Source: Rhodococcus triatomae
GTDB taxonomy: Bacteria; Actinomycetota; Actinomycetes; Mycobacteriales; Mycobacteriaceae
DNA: 64,000 nt
Direction: 5' to 3'
Assembly: GCF_014217785.1 (NCBI RefSeq)
Contig: NZ_CP048814.1
Span: 4,216,001-4,280,000 of the forward strand
Part shown: positions 20,621 to 31,074 of the stretch, one piece after another
Numbering within the stretch: position 1 is the first letter of the stretch
Layout of the letters: each line of letters begins with the position of its first letter
The notes under the pieces: generated by a model
What the model was told of the DNA's origin: nothing
Database searches by the model: none
Seen by the model: the letters and a program-made list of their open reading frames with translations, nothing else
Translations under genes and position numbers: made by a program

Positions 20621-22513
20621 TTGGGTGTCCTTGCCCGCATACAGACGCCTGACGATCTGCGTCGGCTCACCCCCGCGGAGATGACCGAGTTGGCCGGCGA
20701 GATCCGTGAGTTCCTGGTGCAGAAGGTGTCGGCGACCGGCGGCCATCTCGGGCCCAATCTCGGCGTCGTCGAGCTGACGCTCGCGCTGCACCGTACCTTC
20801 GACTCGCCGCGCGACCCGATCGTGTTCGACACCGGCCACCAGGCCTACGTGCACAAGATCCTCACCGGCCGTGCGGCGGAGTTCGACTCGCTGCGCAAGC
20901 AGGGTGGTCTCTCCGGGTATCCGTCGCGCGCGGAGAGCGAGCACGACTGGGTCGAGTCCTCGCACGCGTCGGCCGCGCTGTCCTACGCGGACGGGCTGGC
21001 GAAGGCGTTCGCACTGACCGGGCAGAACGACCGTCACGTCGTCGCGGTGGTCGGCGACGGGGCATTGACCGGCGGCATGTGCTGGGAGGCGCTCAACAAC
21101 ATCGCGGCCGGCAACGATCGCTCGGTGGTGATCGTCGTCAACGACAACGGTCGCTCCTATGCGCCTACGATCGGTGGTCTCGCGGATCATCTGGCCGCGT
21201 TGCGGCTGCAGCCGGGCTACGAGCGCGTCCTCGACAAGAGTCGCAAGTTCGTGCAGCGGATGCCGTGGGTCGGTCGCACCGCCTATTCGATCCTGCACGG
21301 AATGAAAGCCGGTCTGAAGGATGCGGTGAGCCCCCAGGTGATGTTCACGGACCTGGGCATCAAGTACCTGGGTCCGGTGGACGGTCACGACGAGGCGGCA
21401 CTCGAATCCGCCCTGCGACGGGCGAAGGCCTTCGGCGGTCCGGTCATCGTGCACGCCGTGACCCGCAAGGGCATGGGGTACGCGCACGCGGAGAACCACG
21501 TGGCCGACCAGATGCACTCGACCGGCGTGATCGACCCGCTCACCGGGAAGTCCACGTCGGCGTCGGCGCCGGACTGGACGTCGGTCTTCTCCGACGAACT
21601 CGTCCGACGGGGCGCCGAGCGTGAGGACGTCGTCGCGATCACCGCGGCGATGCCCGGCCCGACCGGACTCGCGGCGTTCGGGGAGCGTTTTCCCGAGCGG
21701 ATGTTCGACGTGGGGATCGCGGAACAGCATGCCGTCGCCTCGGCCGCGGGCCTGGCGCTCGGTGGGCTGCACCCGGTGGTGGCGGTGTACTCCACCTTCC
21801 TCAATCGCGCGTTCGATCAGCTCCTCATGGATGTCGCACTCCTGGATCTTCCGGTGACCCTGGTCCTCGACCGAGCCGGAGTCACCGGCAGTGACGGCGC
21901 CAGCCACAACGGAATGTGGGACCTGTCACTGCTCGGCATCGTCCCGGGGATGCGTGTGGCGGCACCGCGCGATGCGGCGACGTTGCGGGAGGAACTGGGC
22001 GAGGCGCTCTCCGTCTCGGACGGTCCGACCGCGATCCGCTTCCCGAAGGGGAAGGTGCCCGACGAACACCCGGCCGTCGAACGTCTCGACGGCGTCGTCG
22101 ACGTGTTGCGGGTTCCCGCGAACGGTGGCCGGGACGTGCTCCTCGTGGCGGTCGGGGCGTTCGCCTCGGTCGCGCTCGACGCGGCCGAGCGACTCGCCGA
22201 GGACGGGGTGGCGGTGACGGTCGTCGATCCACGGTGGGTCCTGCCCGTTCCGGACGGTCTCGTCAAGCTGGCCGCGGACTTCCCACTTCTGGTCACCCTC
22301 GAGGACAGTGGCGTGCACGGCGGTGTGGGCGCGACGATCTCGTCGGCGTTGCGCGCAGCCGGGGTGGGCACGGTCTGCCGTGACGTCGGCGTTCCGCAGC
22401 GTTTCCTCGATCACGCGTCCCGCGACCAGGTGCTCTGCGATCTCGGGCTCACCGGCCAGGACATCGCTCACCAGGTGAAGGGGTGGGTCGCGAGCGGCGC
22501 CGCCGACGCCTGA
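20621..22513 (+). CDS. dxs: 1-deoxy-D-xylulose-5-phosphate synthase
   Basis: 630-residue thiamine-diphosphate enzyme that condenses pyruvate and glyceraldehyde-3-phosphate, the first step of the MEP isoprenoid pathway. Visible motifs are [15 protein letters not shown], the ThDP/Mg motif [17 protein letters not shown], and [18 protein letters not shown] 20621, with GGAGGGAG nine bases upstream, gives a start like mycobacterial Dxs. An in-frame GTG at 20585 would add twelve unconserved residues. Confidence 0.97.
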   Translation: MGVLARIQTPDDLRRLTPAEMTELAGEIREFLVQKVSATGGHLGPNLGVVELTLALHRTFDSPRDPIVFDTGHQAYVHKILTGRAAEFDSLRKQGGLSGYPSRAESEHDWVESSHASAALSYADGLAKAFALTGQNDRHVVAVVGDGALTGGMCWEALNNIAAGNDRSVVIVVNDNGRSYAPTIGGLADHLAALRLQPGYERVLDKSRKFVQRMPWVGRTAYSILHGMKAGLKDAVSPQVMFTDLGIKYLGPVDGHDEAALESALRRAKAFGGPVIVHAVTRKGMGYAHAENHVADQMHSTGVIDPLTGKSTSASAPDWTSVFSDELVRRGAEREDVVAITAAMPGPTGLAAFGERFPERMFDVGIAEQHAVASAAGLALGGLHPVVAVYSTFLNRAFDQLLMDVALLDLPVTLVLDRAGVTGSDGASHNGMWDLSLLGIVPGMRVAAPRDAATLREELGEALSVSDGPTAIRFPKGKVPDEHPAVERLDGVVDVLRVPANGGRDVLLVAVGAFASVALDAAERLAEDGVAVTVVDPRWVLPVPDGLVKLAADFPLLVTLEDSGVHGGVGATISSALRAAGVGTVCRDVGVPQRFLDHASRDQVLCDLGLTGQDIAHQVKGWVASGAADA

Positions 22514-22521
22514 CGCCGCGG

Positions 22522-23958
22522 TCAGCCGGCCTCCTCGAGAGTGCGTCCCCGAGTCTCCTTCACGAATTTCGTCACGAACAGGAACGACAGCACTGCCATC
22601 CCGGCGTAGACCGCATAGGTGATCGACAGGTTCCAGTCGGCCAGGGACGGGAACGTCGACGAGACCAGGAAGTTCGCGATCCAGTTGGCCGAGGTGGCCA
22701 CGCCCACGGCCGCCGCGCGCACCCGGTTGGGGAACATCTCGCTGATCAGGACCCACACCACCGGTCCCCACGACAGCGCGAAGAAGAAGACGAACAGGTT
22801 CGCCGCGACGAGGGCGATCGCGCCGTTGGTGTCGGACAGGGTCGCCACCGATTCGCCGTGCTCGTCGCGGGTGATGGTGGCCGAGTGGAAGCACACCGAG
22901 ACCGTGGCGAGGGTGATCGCCATTCCGGCGGACCCGGTGAGCAGCAGCGGTTTTCGTCCCACTCGGTCGATCACGCCGATGGCGACGAAGGTGCCGAGGA
23001 TGTTCACCAGGGCGGAGACGACGCTGATCAGCAGGGAGCGGTCCTCGCCGAAGCCGACTGCCTGCCACAGCGTGGCCGAGTAGTAGAAGATCACGTTGAT
23101 CCCCACGAACTGCTGCAGCGCCGCGAGCCCGATACCGATGAACACCAGCGACGCGACGCGGTAGTGCTCGGAGAACAGGTCCCGGACCCGGACCCGTACC
23201 CGTTCGGTGCCCAGCGAGGCCTGGATCTCCCCGATCCGGCTGGTGATCCGAGCCTCGTCGCCGCCCTCGAGATCGGCGACGATGCGGCGGGCGTCGTCGA
23301 TGCGGCCCTGGGAGACGAGGAAGCGCGGAGACTCCGGAATGGTGGTCGTGAGAACCAGATAGAGCAGTGACGGCACGGCGGCGAGGGCGAGCATCCACTG
23401 CCACGCGGCGATGCCGGCGAGGTTGTTGCCCGCTCCGCCGGCGGCAGCGGCGAGGGCGTAGTTGACGAGCTGTGACACGGCGATGCCGAGCACGATCGCC
23501 AACTGGTACATCGAGCCCAGCCGCCCGCGGATCTTGGCCGGGGAGATCTCGGCGATGTACGCGGGTGAGATGACCGACGCGAGCCCCACTGCGGTGCCGC
23601 CGACGAACCGCCAGAACGTGAGATCGACGATGTCGAACGGGAACGCCGAGCCCAGTGACCCGACGGCGAACAGCACTGCCGCGATCCGCATCACCCAGAT
23701 GCGGCCGATCCGGTCGGCGATGCGTCCGGCCGTCCAGGCGCCGAGAGCAGCGCCGAGCAGCGTGAGGGAGACCGCGAGGCCGGTTTCGCCCGCGCCGATC
23801 TCGAACCTGTCCCGGATCGCTCCGACGGCACCGTTGATGACGGCGGTGTCGTAACCGAACATGAATCCGCCCAGCGCGGCCGCCGCCGCGAACAGGACGG
23901 CGTGTGCGACGTCCGCCCGGGGAGCACTCCCGTCGTATGCGCCAGCTCGCTGGACCAT
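22522..23958 (-). CDS. Sugar porter family MFS transporter
   Basis: 478 residues, twelve transmembrane helices. Sugar-porter signatures are GGFMFGYDTAVINGAVGAI in helix 1, GRIADRIGRIWVM, PESPRFLVSQGR after helix 6, and a C-terminal FVKETRGRTLEE. Probably H+-coupled uptake of a monosaccharide or polyol. It is convergent with dxs, only 8 bp apart. Confidence 0.93.
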   Translation of the reverse strand: MVQRAGAYDGSAPRADVAHAVLFAAAAALGGFMFGYDTAVINGAVGAIRDRFEIGAGETGLAVSLTLLGAALGAWTAGRIADRIGRIWVMRIAAVLFAVGSLGSAFPFDIVDLTFWRFVGGTAVGLASVISPAYIAEISPAKIRGRLGSMYQLAIVLGIAVSQLVNYALAAAAGGAGNNLAGIAAWQWMLALAAVPSLLYLVLTTTIPESPRFLVSQGRIDDARRIVADLEGGDEARITSRIGEIQASLGTERVRVRVRDLFSEHYRVASLVFIGIGLAALQQFVGINVIFYYSATLWQAVGFGEDRSLLISVVSALVNILGTFVAIGVIDRVGRKPLLLTGSAGMAITLATVSVCFHSATITRDEHGESVATLSDTNGAIALVAANLFVFFFALSWGPVVWVLISEMFPNRVRAAAVGVATSANWIANFLVSSTFPSLADWNLSITYAVYAGMAVLSFLFVTKFVKETRGRTLEEAG

Positions 23959-24065
23959 GGCTGTTCACTCCCGTGCCGGGCCGACCGCGTCGTCGGCGTC
24001 ACGATCGGACGCTACGCCGATCGCCCCTGTGTCCGGGGAGAATTCGGATCGCGTCGGTGGCGGAT

Positions 24066-25082
24066 TCAGCTTTCGGCAACCGCCGTCAGCTGGGGGGTCA
24101 GCTGGTCCAGCACCCACGGGGTGGCGAGGACGCTGGTCTGGCTCAATCCGGCCACGATTCGCTGGTCCGCCAGGCCGAGGACACCACCGCGGGCGGTGGC
24201 TCCGAGTGCACCGAGAACCGGGTACTCGGCGAGGGGCCGGTCCTCCGGGAGGAAGACGATCACGACGTCGGCATCGACGTCGCCGAGGTTCTCGAGGGAG
24301 ATGTCCCGGTAGAAGGCGCCCGCGGTGTCGGAATCGGCGAGTGCCTGGACCCCGGGCGAGACCTCGAATCCGATCTCGGTGAGCAACTGGACCCGAGGGT
24401 CGGTGGGCATGTACACGGCTGCGGACGAGGCCTCGTCGAGGCTGATGACCGAGATCGTCTTGCCCTGGTATTCGGGGTGTGCGGCCGCCGTGTCGGCGAG
24501 GGTGCGGTCCAGTTCCTCGACCAGCCCCGCCGCGTCGTCCGACCTGCCCAGCGCCTCACCGACGAGGGTGGTCTGATCCTGCCAGGTGGTCTGCCAGGCC
24601 TTGTCGGGGTACGCGACGGTGGGGGCGAGCGTCGACAACTGGTCGTAGACGCCCTCCTCGAAGCCCTCGTAGGGGGCGAGGATCACGTCGGGCGCGAGAC
24701 CGGCGACGGCTTCCACGGGAATGGACGTGGCGGCGTCGAGGAGCGTGGTGGCATCCGGGTCGAACTGGTCCTGGAGCCACGGCATCACACCGTTGGGATC
24801 GGCGCCGTAGTCGTACCGGGGCATTCCCACGGGAGTCTCGCCGAGGGCGTAGACGATGTCCTGGGCATTCCAGCCGAGGGTGACGATGCGTTCCGGCTTG
24901 CTGTCGATGGTGGTCTCGCCGAACGTGTTCGCGATGGTGACGGGGAAGCCGTCGCCGGCCTCGGCGGACGTGGTGTCGTCGTCACCGGAGGAGCAGGACG
25001 CGAGAACCAGGGTCGCGGCGCCCGCGACGGCGACGGCGGCCAGACGGCGCCGCGCGAGGGGACGGAGATGGTTCGAGAACAC
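24066..25082 (-). CDS. Iron-siderophore ABC transporter substrate-binding lipoprotein
   Basis: 338 residues. A signal peptide ends in the lipobox LVLASCSSG (lipidated Cys about 30), followed by a FepB/FecB-type periplasmic-binding domain with the helical backbone motif ERIVTLGWNAQDIVYALG. It captures ferric siderophore at the outer face of the membrane. The promoter carries a near-consensus IdeR box, so iron repression is expected. No permease or ATPase is adjacent. The Tn3-family transposon is inserted 236 bp upstream of the start. Confidence 0.93.
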   Translation of the reverse strand: MFSNHLRPLARRRLAAVAVAGAATLVLASCSSGDDDTTSAEAGDGFPVTIANTFGETTIDSKPERIVTLGWNAQDIVYALGETPVGMPRYDYGADPNGVMPWLQDQFDPDATTLLDAATSIPVEAVAGLAPDVILAPYEGFEEGVYDQLSTLAPTVAYPDKAWQTTWQDQTTLVGEALGRSDDAAGLVEELDRTLADTAAAHPEYQGKTISVISLDEASSAAVYMPTDPRVQLLTEIGFEVSPGVQALADSDTAGAFYRDISLENLGDVDADVVIVFLPEDRPLAEYPVLGALGATARGGVLGLADQRIVAGLSQTSVLATPWVLDQLTPQLTAVAES

Positions 25083-25111
25083 TGTTCGACTCCTTTGACG
25101 CGCAAAAGTTG

Positions 25112-25130
25112 AAAGGTAAGCCTAACCTGC
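25112..25130 (-). promoter_or_regulatory. IdeR/DtxR-type iron box
   Basis: Read on the minus strand the 19 bases are GCAGGTTAGGCTTACCTTT, matching the TTAGGTTAGGCTAACCTAA consensus at most positions. It lies 30-48 bp upstream of the siderophore-binding lipoprotein start. Confidence 0.85.
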
Positions 25131-25318
25131 AGGTTCGTGGGCGCGGGGGATGTCCACGGAATTTCGCTCACCGTGAATGAAAAGCCCCCTCCTCGATGTG
25201 GGTGGCGTAATCGGTGCCCGTATCCGGAACGGCACAGGTCATGGCGCGGATCGCGGGTTCGGCCCCGGCGCATTCGGCAGTCGGTTCCCGTGCCGGTTTC
25301 CGACTCGGGAAGGCATGT

Positions 25319-25351
25319 GGGGTCCAGTGACGAGAAAAGTCGCGCTTAGCG
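25319..25351 (+). repeat. Left terminal inverted repeat of the transposon
   Basis: 33 bp starting GGGG, as usual for the Tn3 family. It differs from the right end only at base 29 (T against A). The GGC(A/G)TGT just outside is also inverted at the other end. Confidence 0.92.
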
Positions 25352-25400
25352 ATGTTTGCCCTGGTCGGTGCGTGTCAGTGGTCGGTGGGATCATGCGGGA

Positions 25401-25763
25401 ATGCTGGAGGCGGTGAATGCGGCGGTCCTGGTCGCCGAGGCTCAGGTGCTGATCGGCGAGGCTCTGGGATTGCCCGCCGCGGATCTGGATCCGGTCCTGT
25501 ACCCGCCGGATCCGGTGCGGGGCAGTTCGGGCTGGTTCACGCTCGCGGTGCGTGAGGGCGCGGTGCCGGCGGCGCGGCTGAGCGTGCTGCTGTGGGACGC
25601 GAGCACCGGCTGGTATTGCCGCGGGCTAGCCGATCCGTACGGGGTGTGGCGTGAGACCGGGTTGCCGCCGGAATCGGACCCGGTCGACGTGGGCTCATGG
25701 TTCGCCGATTTCGTGGCTGGGCCGATACCTGATGTGGAAGATTCGGCCGAGATCTTGTTCTGA
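25401..25763 (+). CDS. Hypothetical protein between IR and tnpA
   Basis: 120 residues, not recognised. It starts at ATG 25401 (MLEAVNAAVLVAEAQ), is acidic, rich in Asp/Pro/Trp, and has no membrane segment. It sits between the inverted repeat and tnpA, in the same direction and 44 bp before the tnpA opening, so it may be a small transposon-borne gene expressed with tnpA. The N-terminal extension in the same frame covers the inverted repeat edge and is unlikely to be translated. Confidence 0.55.
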   Translation: MLEAVNAAVLVAEAQVLIGEALGLPAADLDPVLYPPDPVRGSSGWFTLAVREGAVPAARLSVLLWDASTGWYCRGLADPYGVWRETGLPPESDPVDVGSWFADFVAGPIPDVEDSAEILF

Positions 25764-25806
25764 TTCTGGTTGATTCGGTCGAACAGCGAGCGCGGTTGCG
25801 CCGCTG

Positions 25807-28800
25807 GTGGTTTCATGTGCGGCTGTGCGTGATGAGGGGGCCGTGGAATACGGCCGGTTCGGTGTGCTGTCGCAGACGGATTTGGAGCGGTTCTTTTACC
25901 TCGACGATGCCGATCGCAAGCTGATCGCCGAGCGTCGCCGCGACAGCAACCGCCTCGGTTTCGCCCTCCAGCTCGTGACTGTGCGTTACCTTGGCATGTT
26001 CTTGCCGGATCCGCTCGATGTCCCGGCCGAGGTGGTCACCTACCTGGCCGAACAGCTCGATATCGCCGACCCGACCTGCGTGAAGTCCTACACCGAACGC
26101 AAGCAGACACGCTACGACCATCAGGACGAGATCGTCCGCACCGACGGGCTGACCGAGTTCGCGCAGGTCGAGGGCGAGCTGGTGGCGTGGATCGCTGATC
26201 AAGCGTGGATGACCGGCGACGGCCCGAAGGCTCTGACCGCGGGCGCGGTGCGCTGGCTGCGCGAACGCAGTGCCTTGCTTCCGGGCGTGACGACCCTGGA
26301 ACGGCTCGTCTCCGAGAGCAAGCAGGCCGCTGATCAGCGGCTGTGGACGCATCTGGCCTCCCAGCTCACCGGCCGGGAAGCGGGAATCCTGTTGGGGCTG
26401 CTGGAAACCCGCGAGGAGGGCCGCCGCAAGGTGGTTGAGCTGGAACGCCTGCGCAGGGGCGCGTTCACCCCGTCGACGACGGGAATGAAGCACGCGCTGG
26501 CACGGGCGCGGGACCTGTATGCGGTGGTCCCGGCGTCGGTCGATATCACCGAGGTGCCGCCGCGCCGGTTGATCGCCCTGGCGGCGCACGGGATCACCGG
26601 CAAGACCTCGCATCTACGGCGCTTGAAGTCACAGCGGGAACGGTTGCTTGCGTTATTGACGGCGACAGCGTTCACGTTGCGGGCCAAAGCGGTCGACGAC
26701 GTGCTCGAACTGTTCGACCTGCTCATGGTCACCGACCTGATGGCCAAGGCCGAACGCCAGTCCAAGGACGAAAAGCTGCGCCGATATCCCCGAGTGACCC
26801 GCAACGCCGGGAAGCTCGCCCGCGCCGTGCGGGTACTGCTGGAGATGAGCGAGGCCGACCCGCAGCTGTCCCTGGAACTGGTGTGGGACCTGATCGAGAG
26901 CACCGTCTCCAAATCCGAGCTACGCGCGGCGCTGGCCGCGATCGACGAGCTTGTCCCGCAAGCGGATCCGGAGTTCGACGGACAGCGCCTCGAGGAGCTG
27001 GCCGGCCGATTCGCCACGGTCCGCTCATTCCTACCCGCGATGATGCGCACCATCGACTTCGGCGCCACCGGCGACGCCGGGCCGGTCCTCAAGGCTATGC
27101 ACACTCTGGCCGAGCTGATCTCCCCGCAACGGAGCCGTGGGCTCCCGGCCCGCTGGCTCGAAGCCCGCCGTGTCGATCACGACCTGGTGAGCGGCGGCTG
27201 GCAGCGACTGGTGTACCCCGCGGAGCGGCCGGAGGAGACGGTGGATCGGGCCGCGTACACGCTGTGTGTGCTCGAACAGTTCCATCGGCATCTGCGCTAC
27301 CGCAACATTTTCGCCGAGGATTCCTCGAAATGGCGTGACCCGCGCACGCATCTGCTGTCGGGGATGGCGTGGGAGACTGCCCGCGACACCGGCATGAACG
27401 CCCTGGGCCTGCCGGACAATCCGCGGCCGATGCTCGGTGAGCTGGCCGCGAGCGTGGATGCCGCATACCGGGAGCTGGCCGCGCGCCTGGGCGACGACAC
27501 CCCCGCCAGCGTGGATGAGGACGGCAAACTGCACGTGGCGGCGTTGAGCGCGGTGCCGGATCCACCCAGTCTGACCGATCTGCGCCGCCGCGCGGCGGCG
27601 ATGATTCCGCGGGTCGACCTGCCGGAGCTGGTGTTGGAGGTGATGTCGTGGCTTCCGGAGTTCGGTGAATCCTTCACGCACGTCGCCGGCACCAGTGCCC
27701 GCGTCGCCGACCTCGGTGTCTCGGTCGCGGCGGTGTTGTGCTCGCAGGCGATGAATGTCGTTCTGGCGCCGGTGGTTTCACCCGGCGCGGACGCGTTGAC
27801 ACGGGATCGGCTGCGCCACGTCGACCAGCACTATATTCGGGCGGAGACGATGGCTGTGGCGAACACGGTGCTGGTCAACGCCCAAGCGAACGTGCCGTTG
27901 GCTCAGCTGTGGGGCGGCGGCTGCGTCGCCAGTGTGGACGGGATGCGGTTCGTCGTGCCCGTCCGGTCCATCCACGCCCGACCCAACCGAAAATATTTTG
28001 GACCGAAACGAGGCAGTACCTGGCTGAACATGCTCAACGACCAGGCCGCCGGGCTCAACGCGATGGTCGTGTCGGGTACCCCGCGTGACTCGCTCAACGC
28101 CATCGACGTGATCCTGCGCCAACCCGAGGGCAGCAAGGTACCCGACGACATCATTTCCGACGCCGGATCGTATTCCGACATCGTCTTCGGCCTGCTGCAT
28201 TTGCTGGGCCGCAAGTATCGGCCGCAGCTCAAGCACCTGCCTGATCAGCGATTGTGGCGCATCGACCCGGCCGCCGACTACGGTCCCCTGGACAAGGCCG
28301 CACGCGGCCGCATCGACATCGAGAAAGTGTGTTCCCACTGGGAGGACATGTGCCGCGTGGCGGTGTCGATGAACCGCGGTGAGGTCTCCGCGCACGAGGT
28401 CACCCGCATGATCTCCCGCGACGGCAACCCCACCAGCCTGGGACAGGCCATCGCCCACTACGGCCGGACCTTCAAGACGCTGCACATTCTGCGGATGGCC
28501 GACGACGAACCGTATCGGCGCGAGGCAAAGGCCCAAGCCAACCTCCAAGAAGGCCGTCACGACCTGGGACGCACCATCTTTCACGGCCGCAGGGGCGAGA
28601 TCACCCGCGCCTACCTCGACGGCATGGAAGACCAGCTCTCCGCGCTCGGCCTGATCTTGAACTGTGTCGTGCTGTGGAATTCGGTGTACCTGGACCGGGC
28701 ACTGGACGAGCTACGCGCCCAGGACTATCCGGTGCGCGATGAGGACGCCGCCCGCCTCTCGGCGTTCATCCGAAAGCACATTCGCCTGGAAGGCCATTAC

Positions 28801-28875
28801 AGCTTCCATCTGCCCGAACTCGGCGAGGGCCACCGGCCGCTCCGCGATCCGGACGCCCCCGACGAGGACGACTGA
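25807..28875 (+). CDS. tnpA: Tn3-family transposase TnpA
   Basis: Up to 1022 residues, normal Tn3 transposase length. The N-terminal DNA-binding region has the family sequence RLGFALQLVTVRYLG. The DDE residues can be read at about D711 (SVDGMRF), D785 (ISDAGSY) and E915 (LQEGRHDLGR). The start is uncertain: GTG codons at 25807, 25825 and 25843 are in frame; 25825 leaves about nine residues before YGRF, as in relatives. The gene is intact. It catalyses replicative transposition using the 33-bp ends. Confidence 0.96.
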   Translation: MVSCAAVRDEGAVEYGRFGVLSQTDLERFFYLDDADRKLIAERRRDSNRLGFALQLVTVRYLGMFLPDPLDVPAEVVTYLAEQLDIADPTCVKSYTERKQTRYDHQDEIVRTDGLTEFAQVEGELVAWIADQAWMTGDGPKALTAGAVRWLRERSALLPGVTTLERLVSESKQAADQRLWTHLASQLTGREAGILLGLLETREEGRRKVVELERLRRGAFTPSTTGMKHALARARDLYAVVPASVDITEVPPRRLIALAAHGITGKTSHLRRLKSQRERLLALLTATAFTLRAKAVDDVLELFDLLMVTDLMAKAERQSKDEKLRRYPRVTRNAGKLARAVRVLLEMSEADPQLSLELVWDLIESTVSKSELRAALAAIDELVPQADPEFDGQRLEELAGRFATVRSFLPAMMRTIDFGATGDAGPVLKAMHTLAELISPQRSRGLPARWLEARRVDHDLVSGGWQRLVYPAERPEETVDRAAYTLCVLEQFHRHLRYRNIFAEDSSKWRDPRTHLLSGMAWETARDTGMNALGLPDNPRPMLGELAASVDAAYRELAARLGDDTPASVDEDGKLHVAALSAVPDPPSLTDLRRRAAAMIPRVDLPELVLEVMSWLPEFGESFTHVAGTSARVADLGVSVAAVLCSQAMNVVLAPVVSPGADALTRDRLRHVDQHYIRAETMAVANTVLVNAQANVPLAQLWGGGCVASVDGMRFVVPVRSIHARPNRKYFGPKRGSTWLNMLNDQAAGLNAMVVSGTPRDSLNAIDVILRQPEGSKVPDDIISDAGSYSDIVFGLLHLLGRKYRPQLKHLPDQRLWRIDPAADYGPLDKAARGRIDIEKVCSHWEDMCRVAVSMNRGEVSAHEVTRMISRDGNPTSLGQAIAHYGRTFKTLHILRMADDEPYRREAKAQANLQEGRHDLGRTIFHGRRGEITRAYLDGMEDQLSALGLILNCVVLWNSVYLDRALDELRAQDYPVRDEDAARLSAFIRKHIRLEGHYSFHLPELGEGHRPLRDPDAPDEDD

Positions 28876-28975
28876 CCCGGGGGCGCTCCTGGGGCGCGTT
28901 CTGCCCGCTGAGCCGCTCGGACACCGGTCTCGGCTGCCCGGTGCGGGACCCCATCCAGCAGGATTCGTGGGTGGT

Positions 28976-29191
28976 TCAGTGCTGGTGGCTGCGTTCACCG
29001 GTGATCACGCGGATGATCCAGTACAGGCCGGCGAGCCCGATGAGCACGAACACGATGTCGTCGAGGGGGTCGGCGATCGGTTCCAGGGCCCGGTCGAGCA
29101 CGTTGACGTCGGTGACGAACGCGGCCCAGGCGAACGCGCCGATCAGCAGTAATACGAAGGCGATCCAGTCCGGTATCGTGCGTGGCCGCAT
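28976..29191 (-). CDS. DUF378 small membrane protein
   Basis: 71 residues, two transmembrane helices (IAFVLLLIGAFAWAAFV and DDIVFVLIGLAGLYWIIRVI), matching the DUF378 family. It is the last gene of a minus-strand series with the two lipoproteins. Function unknown. Confidence 0.82.
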   Translation of the reverse strand: MRPRTIPDWIAFVLLLIGAFAWAAFVTDVNVLDRALEPIADPLDDIVFVLIGLAGLYWIIRVITGERSHQH

Positions 29192-29313
29192 CGTAGGTTC
29201 CCTTCTCGAGATGTGTCGTGATGCACCGGCTGCCGCTCGCGGCGAGCCGGGTCGGTCATGGGCGTCTGGCGACGGGGCAGGCGCCCATGACCGGTGGCGT
29301 GGGTGTGTTCGCG

Positions 29314-29988
29314 CTACCGCGCCGTGGCGGTGAAGTCGTCGAAGCAGGTGTGGGAGTCGGCCTTGGTCCACAGTCCGATGCGGCCGCTGCGCAGGCGGTC
29401 GTGGCGGGTGTGCACGATCTGGGTGCCGTCGAGGTAGCCGGTCATGGTGTCGCCGGTGATCTCGACGCGCAGTTCCTGCCATTGTCCGGTCGGGACGGGG
29501 GTGTTGGCTTCGGCGAGGATCGAGCGGGTGCCGTTGGTGTATTGGTAGAAGTTGACGTTGCCTTCCAGTGCGTTGGCGCGCAGCACGTAGTAGTTGCCGG
29601 GGTCGACGCTGCGGAAGATGATTCCGGCGGCTTGGTCCTCGGTGCCGGAGATGGGCAGGAACCGGACGCTGATCGTGGCGTCGGTGTAGTTCGCCGGGCC
29701 GAGGGTGAGGGCGGGATATTCGGCGGTGGCGGTCTGGCACAACGCGTTCGGCGGGGTGGGTGTGCCGTCCTGGGCCTGGATCTGCCAGGTCCCGGTGGCG
29801 ATGTCGGTGCCCTCTGGCAGTGTCGTGTTGTCGTCGAAGCCGATGGTGGTGACCTGGCCGACGGTCGCGGTGGGCCCAGCCGCGGTGGTGGGCTCTGATG
29901 CCGGGCCGGTGTCGGAGCAGCCGGTCCCGGCGGTCACCACCCCGACCGTGGCGAGCAGGGTGAGCGCGGTTCGCGCGCGTGTGAGCAC
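29314..29988 (-). CDS. Lipoprotein with a laminin-G-like/DUF1080-type domain
   Basis: 224 residues. A lipoprotein signal with lipobox TAGTGCSD (Cys about 24) and a Thr/Ala linker lead to a concanavalin-like beta-sandwich (FRSVDPGNYYVLRANALEGN, QWQELRVEITGDTMTGYLDG). Such domains bind sugars or other proteins at the cell surface. It starts 22 bp after the DUF1259 gene stop, so the two are probably one transcript. Specific role unknown. Confidence 0.8.
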   Translation of the reverse strand: MLTRARTALTLLATVGVVTAGTGCSDTGPASEPTTAAGPTATVGQVTTIGFDDNTTLPEGTDIATGTWQIQAQDGTPTPPNALCQTATAEYPALTLGPANYTDATISVRFLPISGTEDQAAGIIFRSVDPGNYYVLRANALEGNVNFYQYTNGTRSILAEANTPVPTGQWQELRVEITGDTMTGYLDGTQIVHTRHDRLRSGRIGLWTKADSHTCFDDFTATAR

Positions 29989-30010
29989 GGTTTTACCTCG
30001 ATACTGGGGT

Positions 30011-30970
30011 TTATTTCTGCAGGTTGGTGGCGTCGAGTGCGGTGCGCAGTGCCTTGGACAGGCGCACGGCGTCGTCGACGGCCCAGAAGTGCATGTAGAA
30101 CAATCGGGGGTTGTCGTCGAGGCCGTGGTTGTGGATCTCGACGACCTCGATACCGGCGCTACGCAACGCTTGGACGACCGGCTGGATCTCGGATTCGATC
30201 ATCGCGAAGTCGCCGTTGATCGCCGCGCGGCCGCCGCCGACGGGCTGGAAGTTGATCGCGGTGGTCAACCCCAGGGCCGCGGGCAGGGTGTGGGTGCCGT
30301 CGGTGACGGTTTCCGCGCGCGCGATGCCGTATTTGTATACCCCGCCCTCGCTGGTGCCCTTGCGGCCGAGCGCGGTGTCGATGCCGGCGGTGTCGAGGTC
30401 CAGGGGCGGCTGCTCACCCGATGCCGGCGTGGGTGGGCGGATACCGGTCTTGTCCAGCGCGGCTTTGATGGTCTGCGCGAGTTTGGCGGGGTCGCCCATG
30501 CCGTGGATGTGGGTCCACCAGATCGGCGGCTCGTGCTGGGGCAGGTGTTTGTGCACCGCGGTCTGGGCCAGGCCACCGGCCTGCAGCGCGTCGGTGACGG
30601 CGGGCAGTTCGGCCTCGGTGACCACCAGGTCGCCCATCAGCATGGCCTGGTCGCCGTATTTGGTGAACGCGGCGTACCCGCCCAGCGACAGGCCCGGGTT
30701 GATGGTGACGTCGCGGACCTGCACCGACAGATCGGTGCGCGGCAGCCCGACCCGGTAGACGGTATTGGTTTTGTCGAACTTTCCGCTGCGGCCCAGGATC
30801 TCGGCGACCGGTGCCCAGTCCGCGTCGGTGGTTTGCGTGGCGGCGGCGTGCTCGGCGGTGCCGCCGTGCTCGGTGGTGGTGGAGTCGGGGGTGTCGGTGT
30901 CGTTTCCGCAGGCCGTGATGGCCAGCAGCGGAACGGCGAGCAGGGCGGTCAACGCGGTGCGTATCGTCAT
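30011..30970 (-). CDS. DUF1259 lipoprotein
   Basis: 319 residues. Signal peptide with lipobox LLAITACGND (Cys about 21), then two DUF1259 repeats with HIHGMGDP and EIHNHGLDD motifs. DUF1259 proteins (LppO/LpqO-like) have been proposed to bind metal or peptidoglycan; the paired His motifs fit metal binding. It is first gene of the minus-strand lipoprotein operon. Its promoter region contains the ATGAAG repeat array, so control by the adjacent two-component system is likely. Confidence 0.82.
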   Translation of the reverse strand: MTIRTALTALLAVPLLAITACGNDTDTPDSTTTEHGGTAEHAAATQTTDADWAPVAEILGRSGKFDKTNTVYRVGLPRTDLSVQVRDVTINPGLSLGGYAAFTKYGDQAMLMGDLVVTEAELPAVTDALQAGGLAQTAVHKHLPQHEPPIWWTHIHGMGDPAKLAQTIKAALDKTGIRPPTPASGEQPPLDLDTAGIDTALGRKGTSEGGVYKYGIARAETVTDGTHTLPAALGLTTAINFQPVGGGRAAINGDFAMIESEIQPVVQALRSAGIEVVEIHNHGLDDNPRLFYMHFWAVDDAVRLSKALRTALDATNLQK

Positions 30971-31074
30971 CAGCTCGCTCCTCCGGCCCACAGTGTGATC
31001 GGCGTGTCCATCGCTGTTCTGCCTCCTGCTCGGTCGCGCGGTGCGGTGTGTGCGGACAGATCTACTCCGTGGTG

